A DNA stretch of 64,000 bases from Pisaster brevispinus (Eukaryota; Echinodermata; Asteroidea; Forcipulatida; Asteriidae), in assembly GCA_023634235.1 (NCBI GenBank), contig JAMKCF010000019.1, forward strand, positions 7,953,684 through 8,017,683, written 5' to 3'. The number at the start of each line of letters is the position of its first letter. Position 1 is the stretch's first letter. The notes beneath the pieces are model-generated. The model made no database searches. It worked only from the letters and a program-made list of their open reading frames with translations, and was not told the DNA's origin. Position numbers and translations under genes: made by a program. Positions 46,536-57,520 of this stretch are shown in pieces.

Positions 46536-49500
46536 TAAATAAACAATGGGAGGAAACTATGTTGTCCACAACCTTCATTAGTTTTCCTACTCAGGTGTTT
46601 CAACTAGCCTCTGGCCAGCAGAACATTCCTACAAGGGAACACTTCATTTTGTGCAATTACCCCAACGCAGTTCCAATTAAATTAGTACGAGGAACTGGAA
46701 AATAAACGCTCCTGTACAACTTTCTCCTTCTGGAGACAGCCTGACAAGTTTCACCAAATCTATTTCGGGGTTTTCTCAGTAAAATAAATTCAGTGTCCCA
46801 TACAATCTGGAGTTAGATAACTTAGTCTCTGAACGTACAATTGGTCAACTTTTTGTTAATTTGAAGTGCAGACGCCTGCTCACACGACTCACGAGAAATA
46901 TACACAACTGTCAAATCATGTCAGAGAGTTAAACTGGTGATTTTCAAGGTGCCTGGCATCACCATGGAAAATAAAGTATACATGCCGTCGATGTATATGA
47001 GAACCAAGATTAAGAAGGACTAATTCAAAGAGATATTATATGTCTACGTGACAAGCTTTTATGGCAATAACTCCTTTGGGTAATCTTTCAGCCTGTCAAA
47101 TTGGATAAAATCTGATTTCAAGACTACTAATTTGTAACTCAAGATGTTTTGGCAATTTTGTGGATGGTCCATTACGACATACGATCGTTTTCAATTTTCG
47201 TCATAATTAGTGTCCATATAAAAAAATATCTTTTCCCCCCGAAGTCAACAGTTCATAATTAGCAATGCCGTTTGTCAAGACTGATTCTTAAGCTTCCTGC
47301 CATTAAACTAAAGACGAGGCATTTGGATGCTAATGGGTTAAAGCATAGTGATCAAACCGAGCCAGTGGCACTTCAAATGGATGTCAGAACTATTGCCAGA
47401 TCCGACTTAGCGTCGCATCTCCTCCACAACCAGAACTGCCACACACAGCAAACCAATGTCACCCACGAGAAATATTTCCAACATTGAAATTTGGAAAAAC
47501 TATGAAAATCGTCTCAATCTTTGGTTGTATTCCCAAATTGATTGACGAGAATGAGAGTTTGGTACATGTACATCGAAGACAGAAATCAGGCCTGAAACTT
47601 TGTTCTCGTAACAGCAAGGCAGTTAATCCTTAGTACAGAGCATCTCTATACTTTATGAGGGCAATTAAAAATTTTAATGGAACATTTAAAGGGGCACTGC
47701 GGCAATGACCAGGAGCAAGGCATTTGCCTCTGTTGTCTGCGTGCAGTATCAGATCTTAATTAAAATAGGGAGATCTGGTTGGCACATTGGTTTTTTGCCT
47801 TTCACCACTGTGGACCCCCCACCCTGTTCAAAGGATTTGGTTTTTCGCCCAATGGGGTTTTCCTCCCGCATCTAAAAACTGAATATTTCTTCTCATCTCA
47901 AAGTTTATCCTGGTATTGGCGCTAATTGTGCTTTGGGATGTGTAATGGAATAAATAAATAAAAATAAATAAACAATGGACAATTTGAAGAGAATATGAAA
48001 TTACAATGAAACAAGTTCATGTGTAATACAAGTTGGATTCCACTCTGACGAACATTGCAATCTTTAGCCAATATCAGCACGGTACATACTTCACAAGAAT
48101 GTCCAAACCCAGGTGGATTTCCTTGCATCACAAAGATTGGAAAAATGCTTCAAAACTGCTTCTAAACCTGGCCAAGCATTGGCCAGTGTTGTTCACAAGA
48201 GTAGAGTGCATCAGTAGTAGAGAAGGGCAGAGTAAAATCATGTGAATATTTCCATGTTTCCATCATATAATGAGGATCATGCGAGTTTCAGTAAAAACAA
48301 TCTACAAGACTGACGTTGGGGATTTTAAAAAAGTACTAAGCCAACACAGACAAAAGTTGTTTAATTTTTTTGCTCATGGAGAGGGTGTGGTTACTGAACA
48401 GAAATGCCCCACTGTCGACAATATTGATATCTTTGGACAGCTACTACTGCCAGACGAACTATCTTAGGACAAGTCCCTCTGTTCTGGTTAGACAGACTGT
48501 CTGACCTGCTTGTCCCTTCCCAGTCCCAGCTATCTTGTCTGGAACAGCCCAGATAGTGATAGGGGCATATAGTGTGACCACAATCAGGTCTACATGTACA
48601 TGAGTGTGGAGAGTTCAGGGTTCGACAAACTCACAGACAGTTACAAATCTTCCCAAGAAATACAAAGTAGACTTGTCTGCACTAGAGAATAATTTCCAGT
48701 GACAGGCTTTAAATTTTCCTCAATGTAAAAGTGGGTTTTGTTTTTTGTTTTGTTTTGGAGTTTTTTCCTCATAAATTCCTACTTAATTGCAAGACTGTAA
48801 CACACAAAACAGAGTTCTTGAAGAATGCATTTAAGAATGCTCTAACCCTACCCAATTTAAAAATCACATAACTGTCTAATATTGATGCTTTAATCTTAAC
48901 AAACTCTTACTTGATGCACTCATACTGTTCCTAAAAGTCATGTTGCTTTTAGTTCATTCCCCTGTAATTTTTTGTTGGACAGTCTTTATAGTTCTTTGCT
49001 TCTGTCAACAGGTTGGGGTACAAAAGCCATGCTTAACCAAACCTAAATGCTGTCCAGATACAGGCTGTACCTTTCAAACATTATCAAAACTTTATGTTCA
49101 CCCAAATTAGCCTGAAGTCATCAAACAAAAAACTTGCTTGTGCCATTTTGGGAGTTAATGCCTTTTCAAACAACAGGAAAAAAAACAAAATTTCTGGCGA
49201 AATGTTCTCAATGTTTGTGAAATATTATGAGCTTCGTGTGAAAGGACAGCAATTTTTTACATGTTTGATTCCTTGCAAAATTTTCTCAACATTGTGAAGT
49301 AAAACTGTGAAGCAAACTGTGATCTAGACTGTCCCCTTGTCCCCCTTATGTGAATGGTGGACTTATTCTTGAATGATAATCGCCAAGAAACTGTGTTAGC
49401 TGTAATTCATCATAATGAATCCAGATTTGTAGACTTGTACAGTCCCTCCGAGTCAGCCGCCCAGCCAGTCGATGTTGCGCCCTCTACCGGTGACTGATAC

Positions 49501-50046
49501 AAAAAACCAGCATCGCCAATCAAGACTAACTAGGCCATCAGCACTTTGAACTGATGCAGTAGACTCATCGACCAGGACACAGTCACAATCAAACTAAACA
49601 ACAGTAATTTGTTAGGTCTTCAAATGCCACTGCCTCAAGTAGCTCAGATGGGAAAACAATTATCTGGAAGATTGGCGCTGATGTGCACTTTATAATCAGT
49701 AACCCTTCTGATTGAAACTGATCAAATTGCGGTTACACTGAGAGCACATGATGAATAGTTGATGCACCACTTGTTATGCATGTATTTTGGCCCAGCGCAT
49801 GCATCTCCCCCCCCCCCCTCAACTTCACAATTCATACAATTCATAGTCTGCAAGAATTACTGAACACTAGTTTAAAACAAAACCAGGCAATAGACTGTGC
49901 AAGTCATCACGTAGTTGAGCGTTGGGACCTGTCAAAGTGCTCACTTTTGTTATTTCAAACATTAAAGCAAGGAAACCAAGGTACCCTGAAAGATTGAAAT
50001 GCAAGAATCACAGTCTTTGGAAATGGGAAATGAATTAAGCACTTAC

Positions 50047-50104
50047 CATTGTACAGTCCCATTCTTCGCTTGACTCTCAACGATATCGTCCGAGATCGTA
50101 CACA
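50047..50104 (-). CDS. PALS1: PALS1-like gene, exon encoding the last strand of the extra PDZ
   Basis: This 58-nt exon (19 codons plus one base) has acceptor CAATAG and donor GTAAGT. It translates as CVRSRTISLRVKRRMGLYN plus the first base of a Gly codon. The pattern of short basic turn, then ISLRV, is the terminal beta strand of a PDZ domain, so it completes the domain begun at 50959. Phase 0 in and phase 1 out match the exons on both sides: the 34444 exon starts with GA, completing Gly. The basic KRR just after the strand is unusual for PALS1. The intron before it is 745 nt and the one after it is 15.6 kb, the longest in the locus. Confidence 0.76.
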
Positions 50105-50849
50105 CTATTGAGGAAAAGAAACAAAGTAGTTTAATTTCAGGGACAGCACATCATTAGCAATTCAATGAGCTAATCAATCCCTCGTTGACCAAATTCTGTC
50201 TGACGCCATCACCCAAATCGTGGTTTTCGTCATTTTGGAAGTCAGATTCTCTCTGTGTTACTGTGTAATGTGCACTGAGAGTGACGTGCACGTGGTACGA
50301 CCCAGACCGTATCTTTACTTGCAAGTTTGACTCCCAAATTGGCAGACCATGGGCAGACTGTAGCCATGAGTGACGTCAGAGCACAGGGTTTATAAAATAA
50401 TAATCTACACAGATGTAACAAGCAATCCTCTCCCAAAGAATGTGAGAATCAAATCAAGGATTCTTCGTATTTGTAATTTTTTGTAAAGTAATATTTTTAA
50501 TAAACCACATGCACTGTGTTGCAGTCATTCTGTGGACATTTCTTTGTTCTGTACATTTTAAGGAAAATCATATTCTTCAACACTGTACGAAACCACTGTG
50601 TGGACATGTGTAAGTCCACATAGTGTTTAAATTCCCTACATTATGTGGACCTCATTTGTTCTCAGGTCCACAAACACAGATCCTTGTCAATTGATGGAAC
50701 ATGTGTCATCCTGTATTTTGCCACGTATACTGTCGCAACGCTCCGACATCAGGTACACAAGTTTGCGGCACGACTACTGAACTAATGTCAAAAAGGATTT
50801 TATAGATGCCCACTAAGAACCTTCCGAGAAACCAGCAGAACACACTGAC

Positions 50850-50959
50850 CTGGTGAATGTGGCTGATGACCTCAGCATGTGAAGCATTCTGGAGAGATTT
50901 ACCATTGACCTCTAAGATCTCATCTCCGACCTCAAGGTCAGATCTATCCGCTGGTGAAC
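50850..50959 (-). CDS. PALS1: PALS1-like gene, exon encoding the core of an extra N-terminal PDZ domain
   Basis: The 110-nt exon (two bases completing a Gly codon, then 36 codons) has acceptor CTGACAG and donor GTCAGT. It reads GSPADRSDLEVGDEILEVNG, then a helix-2-like run, NASHAEVISHIHQ. This is the diagnostic PDZ block: the A-D-R-S-x-L turn, G-D-E-I-L-E-V-N-G, and an alpha-2 helix opening with His, which in class I PDZ domains contacts the Ser/Thr of the peptide ligand. It ends in phase 0 and joins the next exon at 50104. Vertebrate PALS1 has a single PDZ, after the L27 pair, so this is a second one placed far upstream. The N-terminal half of the domain, with the GLGF loop, must come from an upstream exon not firmly located. 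It could instead belong to a long-isoform promoter or to a different gene sharing exons. Confidence 0.8.
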
Positions 50960-51882
50960 CTGTCAGGATAAAACAAATTTTAAAAGAATAGATGAAAACC
51001 TTTAGACTTGATGAAAAATATATACATATTAGAAGACAAGCTGACGCTGTTTGAATTGTCAAGACTCGACATAATCTCAACTCTGGTTATTCCCATAGCT
51101 AAGACTTTGCTTCCCAGAGGTTTATTTCACAACTTATTTCCTACTTCCTTCACAAAGCAAAGCTTCAAATCTTGCTTTCACTAAGCTCCCTGGAGTGATT
51201 TGCTAAGATCCTTTCCCGCTTTTTATCAAAATCCATCCCAAACTGTCAGACACCGATTATGGTGGTGTGCCTGATCCCATCTAAAGCATAATCAGTTTAC
51301 TGGTGCAGTCCCCCCCCCCCCCCCCAGTCCAACAGAATCAAACAAAACATGGAGTTGGATTTTATGGGGTGATCTGGGCTGATTTCACAAAGAGCTCAGA
51401 ATCATCAGATGAGCTGTCAGCAGTACCATAGTACTTTGTATTGTGACATCACACTTTGCTTAGCATTTAAGATTGAGAAAGCCTTTCTTTAGCCTTTGAG
51501 GGTCGAAACATCAGGCCATTAACTACTTTTTTTTGCATTTTATTTTGTGCCTGTCAAATGCCATAACAAAAAATTACTGGAGAAAGGGCAAAAGCAATTG
51601 ATGTGAAAAATTGCATTTCAAGAAAACTGAGTGTGAAAGTTTGATCGGTTTTCTGCCATTCATAGTCATCATAGGAAAGTTAGATTCTGCATGGGAACGG
51701 GAAAAACATCTCCTTGGGGGTAAATCTAGCAACAGAAATGTCACGTTAATGCCATATTTTTTTGGCTGATGAGCCATTTTATTGCCTATGGCCTTTTGTT
51801 ACTGAAAATAAGTACTTTGTGTGCTTGGAAGAGGGATGTAGATAGAGCCTTACACCGTTCTTCCAGGCACACAGCGTAAATC

Positions 51883-51961
51883 GTTGAAAACTGCTCACCA
51901 ACAAAAAGGACCTATGGCATAAATTGCCATATGTCCTTTTTGTTGGTAAGCAGTTTTCAAC
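51883..51961. repeat. 79-bp near-perfect hairpin
   Basis: 37-nt arms (51883-51919 and 51925-51961) around a 5-nt loop differ at only two positions. The left arm begins GTTGAAAACTGCTCACCAAC. On the minus strand one mismatch becomes G-U. It could be a very short MITE or a precursor-microRNA-like stem; the stem is more perfect than usual for a microRNA. Confidence 0.85.
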
Positions 51962-52054
51962 AGCTAATTCTATTTTCTCAATTAAGATTGATACACAAGT
52001 TAATATCAATCCTTAGCTTTTTGTGAAATCAATTTCACAATGAGCCTAAGATCA

Positions 52055-52248
52055 GGGCCAACTTTCATATAGCTGCTTAAGCACAAAAAGTAGCTAAGCA
52101 CAATAAAATTATGCTTACCAAAAAAAAGGGTTACCGGCCAAAATAACATGCCTCATGTACAATCTGTGAATGGTACCCTGCTTACTTTTGCTTAGCAGGA
52201 CAATTTTAAGCGCCATTTTCTGTTTAAGCAGCTCTATTAAACTGGGAC
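52055..52248. mobile_element. MITE-B, diverged copy
   Basis: AACTTTCATATAGCTGCTTA is inverted as TAAGCAGCTCTATTAAACTG. The interior has AGCACAAAAAGTAGCTAAGC. It abuts another copy at 52251. Confidence 0.8.
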
Positions 52249-52250
52249 CT

Positions 52251-52443
52251 GGGCCCAATTTCATAGAGCTGCTTAAGCAGAAAATATTGCTTAACAATTG
52301 TCTGCTAAGCAGAAATGAGCAGGATACCAGTCACAAATTATACATGTGACATGGTAGTTTGGCTGGTAACCTTATTCTGGTAAGCATAACTTGGTTGTGC
52401 TTAGCTACTTTTTGGGCTTAAGCAGCTCTATGAAATTGGGCCC
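52251..52443. mobile_element. MITE-B, well-preserved copy
   Basis: GGGCCCAATTTCATAGAGCT, then GCTTAAGC, is inverted exactly at the right end (GCTTAAGCAGCTCTATGAAA, then TTGGGCCC). It lies head to tail with the older copy at 52055-52248, two bases apart. Confidence 0.9.
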
Positions 52444-52889
52444 AGCTCTTAAGTGCGATCCTATCCTAACTGCCAAGCAAAGTGTGATGTCACAATACAA
52501 AGCAAATCACTATGGAAATCAAAAATCAACATTTTCCATTAGAAACATGCAAAAACCTGTCACAAGAGGGCGCTAGTTGAGAGGGCTGGTAACAAAAACA
52601 CCACTTGGCTTTGATGGTGTGCACTACATGAAAGGCCAGTGACTGAAAAAACTATGAACACACGGTCATGTATGAGATGGTAAACTGGTATGCATTCACA
52701 ATTGACTGATCAATGCAATTGCTGTACTCCTCAAGATACAATTTCAAACTTACACTTTTTACAAATCATATCCATTTTTATGATTACTTTGCAGATTCAT
52801 TCATGCACAATTTTACTATTATTATTATTACATCTTTCTGGGAATGAACCCTAGGAACCCTTGAAAGTGCCTTGCAGTGTAACCTGTGC

Positions 52890-53020
52890 AGGCCTGATAC
52901 TTCATGGAGGCAATTGCCTCCGTTGCCCCTAGTCATTGCCTTGGTGCCCCCTTGAAATGTTCCAGTAGAAATGTACAACTTCCTAATAATGGTGCCCTTT
53001 ACCAAGGAGAAAACGCCTTG
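52890..53020. repeat. Dispersed repeat R3 fragment interrupted by a SINE
   Basis: TTGCCTTGGTGCCCCCTTGA, then TAATGGTGCCCTTTACC. The phrase GGTGCCCTTGCCCTTTCAAC resumes at 53448 after the SINE, so the SINE appears to have inserted into R3. Confidence 0.6.
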
Positions 53021-53027
53021 GTGGCAT

Positions 53028-53448
53028 GTTGTGGCCGAGTGGATAAGAGCACTGGACTCAAGCTCTGGTGTTTCCGACTCAGCAGAGTGTGGGTTCGAGT
53101 CCCGGTCGTGACACTTGTGTCCTTAAGCAAGACACTTAACCATTATTGCTTCGTCCTTCGGATGGGACGAAAAGCCGTTGGTCCCGTGTGTTGTGTAACG
53201 CACGTAAAAGAACCCAGTGCACTTATCGAAAAGAGAAGGGGTCCGCCCTGGTGTTCCTGGTTTGATTGGCTGCATATTGCGCCACAGCACCTTGTAAACC
53301 ATTACATGGTGCTATGTAAAGGAGTAGGTCTCATACTTCAAACGAAGCCCCACATACCTTGCAGGAAAATACTTAATGTTGAAGCGCCTTGAGCGTCACT
53401 GAGTGGCGGATATGAGCGCTATATAAGAAGCCATTATTATTATTATTG
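53028..53448 (+). mobile_element. tRNA-derived SINE (SINE-S), full length
   Basis: A 421-bp copy: GTTGTGGCCGAGTGGATAAG (A box), GTGGGTTCGAGTCCCGGTCG (B box), body with CCTTCGGATGGGACGAAAAG and AAGAACCCAGTGCACTTATC, 3' part AAGCGCCTTGAGCGTCACTG, then GCGCTATATAAGAAGCC and an (ATT)n tail. This is the best reference copy in the window. The long plus-strand frame inside it is not a gene. Confidence 0.92.
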
Positions 53449-54307
53449 GTGCCCTTGCCCTTTCAACAACAAAACATCGGGCCTGGGTAGGGGCCTGAAG
53501 AAATATGTGAAGAGTAAATGTTGAAGAAACCTCAGTTTTAGATGTGGGATGAAAAACCAAGTTTGGGAAAAACCCACCCAACCAAGTAGGAACTGAAAAC
53601 CCAATCCACATACAAGGCTTCAGCGTGAAGCTGGATATGAACCGGGGTTCACAGAGGTGAAAAGGCAGGGGATGAAACCACTAAGCCAAGCCAACGATAA
53701 TACTGCTTACCATGAAATTCTGTGCTTACTGCATCCAGAATTCCGTGAGGAGTAAAGCACAGACTTCCTGGTGAGTAGTATCATCAGAATGGGTCCCGTT
53801 TGCAATTCAGGAACTTTTTCATTCAAAGGCAAACTTAAATTAACATTTTATACAAAACTGTGTTCCAAAGGACACACCCTTTACTCCAAGCCACCCTCCC
53901 CATCTACTTCAGGGCTCGAATTTGGGGAAAAAATCAACAAGACTGCAGGGCTTGTAGCTCAAAACTTTTACTGGACCAGAAAATTTGTTACAAGACCGGA
54001 ATCAAAATGAGAGGAACACCCTACACAGTTTCACATTTGAGCTGTTTTTGTACCAAGCACGAAGAGAAGATTTATCAAGTTTTTCTTGTGGGTAATACTT
54101 CAATACTCAATTGATCAGTTTAATTTAAAATTACATTGACATGTAATTATTCAAAAACACAAGACCGCCGGACTTGTACGGTCATAAGTTTACTGGCCCG
54201 ACACTAAAATCACTGGCCTCGGGCCTGCGGTCCAGTGTCAAATTCGAGCCCTGTACTTAGACATAATGATGACATGTGAACTATAATTTTAAGAAAAATA
54301 CAAATGT

Positions 54308-54610
54308 GGTTTTATTTTCACCAAGATTGTTCAATCTCCACAAGACATTCTATCAATTATATAAGGATTCAAGGATGTAGGGGCATAATTTCCTTGGCGA
54401 AGAACCCCCCCCCCCCCATTCCAATACCCAAAATAGAAAGAAAGTAAATATAAATTATTAAAATAAGAAATAAACCCAATCACATTTCAAGACTTGTTTA
54501 ATTTCCACAAGACATTCTATCAATTAGTATTCAAGGACATAAAGGATTTCTATGGCGTTGCCCCACCCCCCCCTCCCAACACCCCCAACAGAAAGAAAGT
54601 AAACATAAAT
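54308..54610. repeat. Two-unit tandem duplication, about 168-bp period
   Basis: CCACAAGACATTCTATCAATT occurs at about 54337 and again at about 54507. Each is followed by GGATTCAAGG/TATTCAAGGAC, a C-tract and AGAAAGAAAGTAAA-ATAAAT. The copies differ by small indels. Confidence 0.8.
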
Positions 54611-54707
54611 AAATAAATGAATAAATAAACAAACACAAAATGCAGTTCATTGTCATCGGGACCCGTTTCATTGGTACAAGCCAAGTTATTGATTATAAGG
54701 ACCTAAC

Positions 54708-54779
54708 TGAATTCAATTTGTCCTGATCAAATAAGCGCAGCCCAAATCGGCTGGAATCGTCCCGCTCAAGGGCTCTGAT
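54708..54779 (-). CDS. Candidate exon with a PDZ carboxylate-loop-like sequence
   Basis: This 72-nt open segment follows a good acceptor (polypyrimidine stretch then CTGTCAG) and precedes a GTTAGG donor. It reads as 24 residues with the core LERDDSSRFGLRLFDQ, which resembles strand 1 and the GLGF loop (here FGLR) of a PDZ domain. That is the part missing upstream of the exon at 50959-50850. Against it, the donor leaves phase 0 while the 50959 exon needs phase 1, and 7-10 residues of a normal PDZ would still be missing. A small unseen exon between them would be needed. It could also be a chance match. Confidence 0.33.
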
Positions 54780-55158
54780 CTGACAGAAAAACAATGATAT
54801 GGATCGTCTCTACACAGTGGCATTGGAATGATTGAATTACATGTATAATATAACAACTGCATTAGTTATGCAGAGGGGGGGGGGGGGTTGTCAGTTTGTA
54901 GACAGCCTAACACAGCCATGACATGATGGTGTACACTCACAGTACATGTGCATTACCCATACACAATACGAGTGTTTTCAATTGATGTTTAAAATTACCA
55001 TCGGCGGCAAAAAATATTATTTGTGTTTTACCAGTTCGAATAATGATAACAACAATAATAGTCTCCAACTTCCCACTCTGTGACGTCAAGTGGGAAATAC
55101 AATTTCTACAGAAAATTGTGTTAAAGTTTTGTTTGCGGATGGTAGCCACTACAACTAG

Positions 55159-55335
55159 GGGTTGATTTACAATGGGAGACTTATGGTGACACTAGGTGGC
55201 AGCAGACTTACCAGGAGTTACATCCATTGTTCTTGGAAATGTGCGCATGCTCAGAACTACGTGAACAATGGAAATTTACCTGGTAAGTCTGCTGCCACCT
55301 AGAGTTCCAAAGTCTCCCATTGGTTAGCCTCAACC
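55159..55335. mobile_element. MITE-D, 177-bp palindromic element
   Basis: GGTTGATTTACAATGGGAGA, then CTAGGTGGCAGCAGACTTAC, is inverted as GTAAGTCTGCTGCCACCTAG, then TCTCCCATTGGTTAGCCTCA. Its TTACCAGG/CCTGGTAAG arms mimic splice sites and mislead exon finding. A partial copy is at 5222. Confidence 0.87.
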
Positions 55336-55805
55336 TTTAAGAGACAATGTGCTTCTGTATTTAATAATCATCAGCCATCCAGGCATGGCTGATTTGGTCT
55401 ATTGTTTAACAAATAAAACATTGTCTGGAAAAATAAACAACAAAATGTACATCTAGTTTTGTTTTAGAAATGCAGACTGCACGAAAAGCGTGGGAAGTGT
55501 TCAATTCAACATATTTACTTGGAGTGGGAGTTAAGTCAACTCTTGCTAATGCCGAGCGACAAAAAGCAGTGAATAAATGCCGAAAAGCGGCCATTCCCTC
55601 GTGATGCAAACATGACGTCTCGAAGGAGACGGTGTAGTGAATTCTTCCCTTTCTTTTGATGAACGGCCCAAAGACGCGGCCAGGTGTACATCAACAAAGA
55701 GCCTCATTAGCATTTAGAAGACCCCCTATTCATACTAACTCTTGATGCAGAACGCGCTAGTAAAAAGCTACTGAGCGGGCTTCATCGCCCCACTCTACGT
55801 CTTAC

Positions 55806-55945
55806 CTTCGACAAGCGAGGTTCACCGTCTGCAGCATTTGGTCTTCCAAATTAGTATCGTGTACGCCAAGGCTACGTGGACCCTGAAACTGGCTCGGTGG
55901 TGTTTGCCCCTCACAGCAGAGGGGTCCAGGTAACCAAGGCTTACG
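55806..55945 (-). other. Possible 5' exon of the PALS1-like gene (weak)
   Basis: On the minus strand this stretch ends at a good GTAAGA donor and has an open 40-codon frame containing GPRSLGVHDTNLEDQMLQTV, then NLACR. The surroundings (55.5-55.95 kb) have more CpG than neighbouring DNA, as a promoter would. The frame ends in phase 2 and fits none of the known downstream exons. It could be an untranslated first exon or noise. Confidence 0.2.
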
Positions 55946-56689
55946 TTAGTTTACCTTAAAAAGTCCCAGAAGTCTAGGGCATTCCTTATATATATAAAAA
56001 ATAGTCATTTCATTTAAGCCTCAGAAATTACAGGCGAATTTATTCTTTACTGTTCGGCAGATGCGAACATTCTCTTTCTTTTAGATAAGCACAAATAAAA
56101 ACAGCTTATCCACTAAAACGGTAGGGTGACAACAAAACCCTTCTGAGCTGCAGGACCAAGCTGTCCTGGAGACTATATGCAACAAACATTTTAAGATTTC
56201 GCTCTTTGCTCTTATATATATTACAATAAATAGGGATGCCTTTTAGCACTTGATTTTGGTCAGCGAACCACTGTTAAAGGTAGAGTAATCGTTTGGTTTT
56301 TGTCAGCATAACGCTGATTTACCATTTACAGGCAAAACCATCGTGAATGATACAATAACAGTCACATGTGAAAGTTTCACCTGAGTATTGTCTACTTGTT
56401 GAGAAAACAGCAAAAAAACTGTCACAGTGTTTTCATACGAACATCGAATCCATCCACCTCTAGCGAGGTGACAACCATATCTCTGGCCGCGGCATTCGCG
56501 AAAGGACACCAACCCACAGACATCTGAGAAACAACTCGTCCATGAATCGTTTCTCAGATATAAAGTTATCTTTATTGATTTCTAATCATCGGGGGGAATT
56601 TCAGAGAAAATAATTTTACAGGCTTACTATCATTACCATTTTTATAGAAAGTAAAGCTTTCGGATAGAAAAAAAATAATAATAATTGGG

Positions 56690-56885
56690 GGTCCTTACCA
56701 AAGTATGTCAACCAAACCTTGTAAGCCCTTACAGGGTGCTACATTAATCGGTCTCATAATTCATAAAAACTTCAAAACCTGTCTTCAAAAGTGTTTCTCT
56801 TTGTCCAAGCGCCTTGAGCACCTAATTGGTGGATACATGCGCTATAATGTATAAGACTATATTATTGTTATTGTTATTATTATTA
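56690..56885 (+). mobile_element. SINE-S, 3' fragment
   Basis: AACCTTGTAAGCCCTTACAG, then CCAAGCGCCTTGAGCACCTA and ACATGCGCTATAATGTATAA, with a (TTATTA)n tail: the distal half of SINE-S only. Confidence 0.75.
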
Positions 56886-57427
56886 TGGCTCTACCTTTAA
56901 AGCAGACCGCTAATAGGTCTGCATTGAAGGACTGACAAAAGCACTCTTTCAAAAGAAAGGTTCTTTCAATAATCACAAAATGTCTTCAACATGCAGCTGC
57001 TTTTGGAGGCATTTCATTACTATTTAATGCCCCTGTACATGTAACTGTATACCGACTGATTCAAAAGGAAAGTTAGATTTATACTGTCTCCACATTTTCC
57101 TGCATATACAATGCAGTTTTCATCCATGCTGGATGACAAATTGACAGCGCCCATAAATTAATGAAATACTTTAATCCCATTTAAAGTATATTACACAGAC
57201 ATTAGTAGTTTTTATGGAGCGTAAATGTCATGGTCCTTCGCTACCCTCATACACACAAAAAAGGTTATTTTTCATGGACTACACAAATTCAAACAATCAT
57301 TTGAATCAGATTATTTATTATAGTATGGGAAAGGGACGCCAGTAGTCTGCTATTAAAAATAGCGGGAGGGGGAGGGTGGTTCACATCCCCCGAGCAAAGA
57401 TATTGGCGACATAAGGGAGACTACCAA

Positions 57428-57520
57428 CATTAGGGCTAGATAGCTCAGTTGGTAGAGTGCCGGCATGTTAATCCGGAGGTCCCAGGTTCAAGTCCTGCTC
57501 TTGTGATTTTTTCTTTGTTC
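57428..57520 (+). mobile_element. tRNA-derived SINE (SINE-N)
   Basis: TAGATAGCTCAGTTGGTAGA, then GCCGGCATGTTAATCCGGAG (anticodon-arm-like, GTT in the loop position), then CCAGGTTCAAGTCCTGCTCT and TTTTTTCTTTGTTCAGCC. The GTT suggests an Asn-like tRNA ancestor. Confidence 0.72.

Larger units (their letters stand above)
34445..50046. other. PALS1 15.6-kb intron
   Basis: This is the largest intron. It contains MITE-A, repeat R1, a long hairpin (40296-40417), (AAT)n, a tRNA-derived SINE and a GC-rich ATGGCGGC segment at 46.3 kb. The rest is unique AT-rich sequence. A patch at 35580-35870 is richer in CpG and open in both strands' frames, but has no clear splice sites or recognisable protein. Confidence 0.55.
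18..50959 (-). other. PALS1: PALS1/MPP5-like polarity MAGUK gene, partial locus (12 exons)
   Basis: Twelve minus-strand exons (50959-50850, 50104-50047, 34444-33546, 23658-23532, 22561-22353, 15940-15863, 5917-5771, 5164-5003, 4156-4073, 3325-3126, 1477-1359, 182-18) all have AG acceptors and GT donors, and every junction keeps one reading frame, giving 2358 nt or 786 codons. Domain order is PDZ (extra), disordered linker, L27-L27, PDZ, SH3, hook, GuK start. From L27 onward this is the PALS1 (MPP5, Stardust) order, and SH3 and hook residues resemble the vertebrate protein closely. PALS1 is the scaffold of the apical Crumbs complex at cell junctions. The C-terminal two thirds of GuK and the stop codon lie left of the window. 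The 5' end is unresolved. Introns range from about 0.6 to 15.6 kb. Confidence 0.92.

Noticed and set aside
52904..53392. A 162-codon plus-strand frame.
   Set aside because: It runs through repeat R3 and the full-length SINE-S; similar frames appear in other SINE copies by shared ancestry.
55200..55290. Splice-like CTTACCAGG and CCTGGTAAG signals at 55.2 kb.
   Set aside because: They are mirror images inside the arms of MITE-D, not exon borders; the sequence between has no coding frame.
57428..57520. A functional tRNA gene (SINE-N copies with good A and B boxes).
   Set aside because: Three copies share a non-tRNA tail, acceptor stems mostly do not pair and the anticodon arm is imperfect; SINE origin fits better.
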